Source: an uncultured Clostridia bacterium | GTDB lineage: Bacteria > Bacillota > Clostridia > Oscillospirales > Ruminococcaceae | Direction: 5' to 3' | DNA length: 17,779 nt | Assembly: GCA_947381875.1 (NCBI GenBank) | Contig: CANCXY010000037.1 | Coordinates: 1 to 17,779, forward strand | Part shown: positions 14,351 to 17,779 of the stretch, in pieces | How positions within the stretch are numbered: the first letter of the stretch is position 1 | How the letters are laid out: every line of letters begins with the position of its first letter | Program-made: the position numbers and the translations under genes | Notes under the pieces: generated by a model | What the model was told of the DNA's origin: nothing | Seen by the model: the letters and a program-made list of their open reading frames with translations, nothing else | Databases searched by the model: none

Positions 14351-14398
14351 AAATATAAGGCGCAGTGAGCGAAGTGGCCGCTGCGCCTTATATTTTTT
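14351..14398. terminator. Bidirectional intrinsic terminator between convergent operons
   Basis: A perfect 15-base inverted repeat (14351-14365 and 14381-14395) with a loop that itself contains AGCG/CGCT complementarity, followed on the plus strand by a T run (14393-14398). It ends the kinase/response-regulator operon. Read on the minus strand it lies beyond the MGMT genes and has an AT-rich but less regular tail, so it may serve both. Confidence 0.8.
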
Positions 14399-14559
14399 AC
14401 GTTTTGTTGTCCTCTTATACCGCATTTTGGCTGGGCGAATTTTGTCCTGTTTTGACAGAATCATGGTTGATAAAATGTGTGGCACTTCAAAAGGGGCAGT
14501 ATATAGCCTTACTTATAGAAGCAAACGAACCTGCGGCCTTGCGCACTTTCCATTTTTCC

Positions 14560-14874
14560 CTATTCGCACTTCCATTGATACCGCTTCAAATCTACATGGC
14601 CGCTGTCTTTCAGCAAAACGCCCTCCTGTTCCAAAAGGCCGCGCTGTTCCCGCCAGCCGGGCACAAGCCTGCCCGCATGATTTACCACACGATGACAGGG
14701 GTATTCGCCATAGTATGACGCACGGCTGAGGACCCTGCCCACAAGCCTTGCATTCTTCTCCCTGCCAATCAGGCGGGCAATTTGCCCATATGTAGCGACA
14801 CAGCCCTCCGGTATCTCCTCCACAACAGAGAGGATCTCATAGATCAGGCCGTCCTCTAAAACCGGCTTCATCAC
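14560..14874 (-). CDS. Small MGMT-family (alkyltransferase-like) protein with intact Cys
   Basis: A 104-residue stand-alone MGMT DNA-binding/catalytic domain. It contains the HTH-type EGCVATYGQIARLIG (about 23-37), the arginine-finger region and the active-site motif YPCHRVV with Cys60, followed by HAGRLVPGW. Alkyltransferase-like proteins of this size often have Trp in place of the Cys and only flag lesions for excision repair; here the Cys is kept, so direct alkyl transfer from DNA remains possible. Its ATG overlaps the stop codon of the full-length Ogt gene by 4 bases (ATGA), so the two are translationally coupled. The stretch 14400-14559 downstream of it contains no gene I can support. 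Confidence 0.88.
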   Translation of the reverse strand: MMKPVLEDGLIYEILSVVEEIPEGCVATYGQIARLIGREKNARLVGRVLSRASYYGEYPCHRVVNHAGRLVPGWREQRGLLEQEGVLLKDSGHVDLKRYQWKCE

Positions 14875-15404
14875 AGCGCCGTCCCCTTTGTTGGCACAAA
14901 CAGCCTTGTCATATCCACGCCCTCCAAAGTGAGCAGCTTTTTCTTTCGCTCTACACCGCCCGCATAGCCTGTCAGACTGCCGTCCGTGCCCACTACACGG
15001 TGACAGGGGACGATGATGGAAATTTCATTGTGCCCCACCGCGCCGCCTACGGCCTGCGCTGACATACGGGACAGGCCGCGCTTTTTGGCGACACGTTTTG
15101 CAAGATCACCATAGGTCGCTGTTTCCCCATAAGGTATCTGTGTGAGAAGCTCCCATACGGAAAGCTGAAAATGAGAGCCGATCATGTGGAGAGGCGGCAT
15201 AAAATCCGGCTCACGCCCGGAAAAGTAGATATCCAGCCACTGTCTTGTCTCTGTAAAAACCGGCGTTTCCTTTTCCTCATGCTCGCTGTCCAAACCGAAC
15301 GCGTAAAACTTTTCGCCCTCAAACCACAGGCCGGTCAGCCCGGCTGCGTCACAGGCAAGTAAAATCTCTCCTAAGGGGGAGCGGTATGTTGTTGTGTACT
15401 GCAT
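14871..15404 (-). CDS. ogt: Methylated-DNA--protein-cysteine methyltransferase (Ogt)
   Basis: A suicide DNA-repair enzyme that moves the alkyl group from O6-alkylguanine (and O4-alkylthymine) to its own cysteine; 177 residues, a usual Ogt length. It has an N-terminal RNase-H-like domain (1-75; YRSPLGEILLACDAAGLTG) and a C-terminal MGMT domain with FQLSVWELLTQIPYGETATY and the active site IIVPCHRVVG, Cys134. The segment before the site reads VGHNEISIIVPCHR, where most homologues have VGANPISIIVPCHR, so two pocket-side positions are unusual. The ATG at 15404 has a modest ribosome binding site (AAGGGAT). A near-consensus promoter lies 33-61 bases upstream, and the small MGMT protein follows in the same transcript. 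Confidence 0.93.
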   Translation of the reverse strand: MQYTTTYRSPLGEILLACDAAGLTGLWFEGEKFYAFGLDSEHEEKETPVFTETRQWLDIYFSGREPDFMPPLHMIGSHFQLSVWELLTQIPYGETATYGDLAKRVAKKRGLSRMSAQAVGGAVGHNEISIIVPCHRVVGTDGSLTGYAGGVERKKKLLTLEGVDMTRLFVPTKGTAL

Positions 15405-15436
15405 GGGTTTATCCCTTCTGTTCTCACATTTTCTTT

Positions 15437-15465
15437 ATTGTATCATCCGGTTTCTGTTCTGTCAA
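15437..15465 (-). promoter_or_regulatory. Near-consensus promoter of the ogt/MGMT operon
   Basis: On the minus strand: a perfect -35 TTGACA (15460-15465), a 17-base spacer, and a -10 TACAAT (15437-15442). It starts just after the XRE gene ends and suggests strong constitutive expression; no Ada-box-like dyad is apparent. Confidence 0.75.
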
Positions 15466-15499
15466 ATCCCTATGCAGATATAGAAGGTATAGAAGGAAT

Positions 15500-16144
15500 T
15501 TATCCTTCGTTCTGTCTGGCGGCATTGGCCCTGTCTAATACAGCCGCGTCGATACCACTGCAAAGTACAATATAGCCCACCCAGAAAAGGCCGTACAAAA
15601 CCAATGGCTGTGCAAGCTGCGGGACAGGGGCCAGAAAGCCCAACGAACCGTGCAGCAGGCCAGTGACAAGATTGAACGCGCAGGAAACCGGAATAAAAAG
15701 CAATATCCACGTATTGGACAGCAGGAACGTCTGCTTTGCCTTTTCCTTTTTGCCGGTATTCAGCACCTGCCCCGCCAAAAATATTCCTGTGCCCAGCGCC
15801 ATCAGGGCCAGCCCTACGCCGGTTGCGTAGAACTCCTGTTTATCCTTCCAGATAAAGACCGCCGCCAACAACCCAACTATATTGATGACAGTGCCGCCGA
15901 TGGTAAACAACATGGCGCTGTACCGCTTTTCCGCGCTGCGCACGGGTTCAATGCCTTTCAAAATATAGTCCGTTGTGGTTTCAAAAAAATCGCTGAGCAG
16001 GATCACCTTGTCGATATCCGGCAGACTCTGTTCGCTCTCCCATTTGGACACAGCCTGCCGGGACACGCCAATATGGTCGGCAAGCTCCTCCTGTGTGATG
16101 CCCTTTGCTTTGCGCAGGATTTGTATCCTGTCTGCAATATTCAT
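15500..16144 (-). CDS. XRE-family HTH regulator with four-helix membrane domain
   Basis: A 214-residue protein. Residues 1-62 are a Cro/C1-type HTH (ADRIQILRKAKGITQEELA, then HIGVSRQAVSKWESEQSLPD). Residues 75-198 hold four hydrophobic helices at about 75-99, 106-128, 139-163 and 180-197. Membrane-anchored XRE proteins of this kind are common in Clostridia; their signals and targets are mostly unknown. The ATG at 16144 has AAGGAGG upstream; the frame remains open to 16318 without conserved sequence. It lies 96 bases upstream of ogt on the same strand, but ogt has its own promoter, so co-regulation is not certain. A 6-base-arm hairpin (15492-15508) straddles its stop codon and has no T tract. 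Confidence 0.87.
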   Translation of the reverse strand: MNIADRIQILRKAKGITQEELADHIGVSRQAVSKWESEQSLPDIDKVILLSDFFETTTDYILKGIEPVRSAEKRYSAMLFTIGGTVINIVGLLAAVFIWKDKQEFYATGVGLALMALGTGIFLAGQVLNTGKKEKAKQTFLLSNTWILLFIPVSCAFNLVTGLLHGSLGFLAPVPQLAQPLVLYGLFWVGYIVLCSGIDAAVLDRANAARQNEG

Positions 16145-16406
16145 CGCTGACGCCTCCTTGTGTTTGGGGAGTGTCCAGATATTTCCGTATGTTTCCCTGT
16201 CCGCAGGACAAAGGCACACCAAAACTCTTTGCTTCGTCCGCTCCCCTATGTTTGATAGGCAACAGCATAGCACAAAACGCGGTTTCCTGTCTACCATCGC
16301 CGCCTTGCAGCCGCGCAACCGGAGGTTGCATCCTGTATATTTTACCTCGCGCGGCCTTCATTCAGCCTCGCGAAACGGGAATATTCATGTTTTGTCAATG
16401 GGCCTG
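16145..16406. other. Intergenic region between EFR1 and XRE genes
   Basis: I see no supportable gene in these 262 bases. The only structure is a GCAACC-GGA-GGTTGC hairpin (16315-16329) without T tract. The XRE gene promoter should lie here, but no convincing -35/-10 pair stands out. Confidence 0.5.
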
Positions 16407-17255
16407 TCAGTTTTTCGGAGGGGAAATGGCCTCTGAATCTTTCATTAAATCTGCCGCCGCTATATGGGGATTGTGGTATCTGGTCCGATTTTCCGGCAAG
16501 GAAAGCATTCTGGTGATCATGGTGTTCAGCCTGCGATGGGCATCCGGCGTTTTGAACTGGATGGCTTTTGCGGGACAATAGGCCACGCACGCATTACACC
16601 CTTCGCAGGCATGGTTCCAGACGGGGCGCTGATTCAAAAAGGTAATATTTTTGCATGGGCAAACCTTTCGGCAGACTTCACAGCCGATACAGGCGTCCGA
16701 GGTATAAAACCCCTTGTCATATTCATGCTGGATCTTCAAAAGCGGCAGCAGCAGTTTTGGGTACAGCCATTTTGAAACGGGCGACATTACGGGATACTTT
16801 CTCAACTTCCTGCCCGCGATTTCCTTCCCAATCCGCCGCGCTTCCTTATCAGCAAGCGGCACCATGACCTTTGCGGGCGGGAATGGTTCGTAGGCGATAC
16901 ACTGGCTCGCTACACAGTGCAAAGCCCTTCCATAGCGCAGGCACGCACCCTTTTTCCGCAGGGCGGCGCTAACGGTTTCAAAACATCTGCCGTGGATGGC
17001 AACATAGGTAGCCACCATGAATATGTATGCCCTCGGATTGATTTGAAGGTTCGCAATAAACGCCTTTACCACTTTGGGGACATCCCACTCGTAGACAGGG
17101 CAGACAAAGCCAATCATATCCGCCGATGCAGCAGACATATCTTCGGGGTCACTTCGCATGGAAACCAATCTCGCTCCGCCTATTTCTTTTGCAATCACCC
17201 GCGCGGCGCGCAGACTGTTTCCTGTGCCGCTGAAATAGAAAATCACTTTCTCCAT
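16407..17255 (-). CDS. EFR1-family protein: flavodoxin-like domain plus two 4Fe-4S motifs
   Basis: A 282-residue putative redox protein without signal peptide. The N-terminal half is flavodoxin-like: FYFSGTGNS at 6-14 is the FMN phosphate-binding loop, and FVCPVYEWDVP at 50-60 the next cofactor-contact region. The C-terminal half holds two complete ferredoxin motifs C-x2-C-x2-C-x3-C-P, with cysteines at 189/192/195/199 and 217/220/223/227. This matches the EFR1-type ferrodoxin family common in Clostridia, whose physiological electron partners are mostly unknown. The ATG at 17255 has AAGGAG 7 bases upstream and gives the normal MEKVIFYFSGTGNS start; the frame runs to 17390 without support. It is divergent from a TetR-family gene that probably represses it. 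Confidence 0.92.
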   Translation of the reverse strand: MEKVIFYFSGTGNSLRAARVIAKEIGGARLVSMRSDPEDMSAASADMIGFVCPVYEWDVPKVVKAFIANLQINPRAYIFMVATYVAIHGRCFETVSAALRKKGACLRYGRALHCVASQCIAYEPFPPAKVMVPLADKEARRIGKEIAGRKLRKYPVMSPVSKWLYPKLLLPLLKIQHEYDKGFYTSDACIGCEVCRKVCPCKNITFLNQRPVWNHACEGCNACVAYCPAKAIQFKTPDAHRRLNTMITRMLSLPENRTRYHNPHIAAADLMKDSEAISPPKN

Positions 17256-17301
17256 ATGTTTCTCCTTTTTTGTGTAATACCCTTGCGGCTTTTCCATTTT
17301 G

Positions 17302-17330
17302 ATTATATAATACAGAAAAGCCGAATGCAA
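17302..17330 (-). promoter_or_regulatory. Predicted promoter of the EFR1-family gene
   Basis: On the minus strand: TTGCAT (17325-17330), a 17-base spacer, and a perfect TATAAT (17302-17307), about 50 bases ahead of the start codon. Confidence 0.65.
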
Positions 17331-17338
17331 CAGCGAGC

Positions 17339-17352
17339 TGTAATGTGTTACA
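17339..17352. promoter_or_regulatory. Candidate TetR-family operator
   Basis: The palindrome TGTAATGTGTTACA has perfect 5-base arms with a 4-base centre (TGTG, not itself symmetric). It lies 8 bases upstream of the EFR1 -35 and 31 bases before the TetR start codon, where a repressor could affect both genes. Confidence 0.5.
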
Positions 17353-17382
17353 TATTCATTGAAAATGTGACGGGAGAAGCAT

Positions 17383-17779
17383 ATGAACACAACAAATGGG
17401 AAAATCGCGGTGCGGTCAAAGCAGAAAATGGCGCAGGCTTTATTGCGCTTGATGGAACAATATGATTACAAAGAAATTACGGTAACGCAAATCGCACAGG
17501 AGGCGCGGCTGTCCCGAAAGACGTTTTACCGTCTGTTTTCTGATAAAGATGATGTTTTGGCTGTGTTTTTTGACGGACTATTTCATGAGTATTTTTCGCA
17601 GATTCAGGCACTTAACGTACCGCATTATTGGGAAGTAATGCAGTTGTTTTTTGATTTCTGGGAAACACGGAAGAAACTGCTTTTCCTGCTGCAAAAGAAT
17701 CATTTACTGTCGCGCGTTTTGGAGCAATCGTATCAATACTCCATGCAAATCTTTACATTTGTCCGTTCCCAGGAAATTG
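17383..17779 (+). CDS. TetR/AcrR-family regulator (3' end cut by window edge)
   Basis: Only the first 132 codons are visible. Residues 12-60 are a TetR-type DNA-binding domain: KMAQALLRLMEQYDYKEITV, then TQIAQEARLSRKTFYRLFSDK with the hallmark Phe-Tyr-Arg recognition helix end. The start of the ligand-binding helical domain follows (VFFDGLFHEYFSQIQ, FDFWETRKKLLFLL). The ATG at 17383 follows GGGAGAAG. The gene is visibly more AT-rich than the sugar locus. It is divergent from the EFR1-family gene, with a palindrome between them, so local repression is the simplest reading. Confidence 0.88.
   Translation, partial: MNTTNGKIAVRSKQKMAQALLRLMEQYDYKEITVTQIAQEARLSRKTFYRLFSDKDDVLAVFFDGLFHEYFSQIQALNVPHYWEVMQLFFDFWETRKKLLFLLQKNHLLSRVLEQSYQYSMQIFTFVRSQEI

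Noticed and set aside
14365..14718. A 117-codon plus-strand frame starting in the terminator and running over the small MGMT gene
   Set aside because: It begins inside the terminator loop, has no ribosome binding site, and its second half is antisense to a clear MGMT domain. Its first half is hydrophobic but unrecognised, so I do not call it.
1..17779. CRISPR arrays, tRNA and rRNA genes
   Set aside because: No regularly spaced direct repeats of 25-40 bases and no tRNA- or rRNA-like conserved segments were seen on either strand.

Overview
The window looks like a piece of chromosome from a moderately GC-rich member of the Clostridia (Bacillota), probably a gut-type Oscillospiraceae or Lachnospiraceae relative. 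I infer this from a YesM/YesN-type two-component system next to an LplA/LplB/YtcP-type sugar ABC importer with no ATPase gene, an EFR1-type ferredoxin-flavodoxin fusion, an XRE regulator with a membrane domain, and strong AGGAGG ribosome binding sites. No rRNA, tRNA, CRISPR array, transposase or phage gene is visible.

Region A (1-2290, all minus strand). A YajO-like aldo/keto reductase runs off the left edge. It is co-transcribed with a small MerR-like regulator just upstream of it. Upstream again is a LysR-type regulator, apparently with a non-canonical start codon, followed by a hairpin/T-tract terminator that overlaps the predicted merR start region.

Region B (2291-14400) is the heart of the window: a carbohydrate uptake and processing locus. 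A minus-strand unit of about 8.4 kb runs from a promoter near 10700 to a terminator near 2300. It encodes two permeases, a solute-binding lipoprotein, a cytoplasmic-looking TIM-barrel glycosidase with an unusual cysteine cluster, and a 1086-residue DUF5107 + TPR protein. Divergently, on the plus strand, lie a YesM-type sensor kinase and a YesN-type REC-AraC response regulator that probably switch the transporter operon on. The likely logic is: sugar sensed outside the cell, YesM/YesN activation, oligosaccharide import, then intracellular cleavage by the glycosidase and/or DUF5107 protein. The substrate cannot be read from the sequence. The locus also carries GC-rich hairpin repeats between genes and a structured 5' leader with mutually exclusive pairings.

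Region C (14400-16144, minus strand) holds two overlapping MGMT-fold DNA-repair genes (a full Ogt and a 104-residue second copy) behind a near-consensus promoter, preceded by an XRE regulator with four membrane helices.

Region D (16145-17779) holds an EFR1-family protein (flavodoxin-like plus two 4Fe-4S motifs) divergent from a TetR-family regulator cut by the right edge. A 14-bp palindrome lies between them and is the obvious operator candidate.
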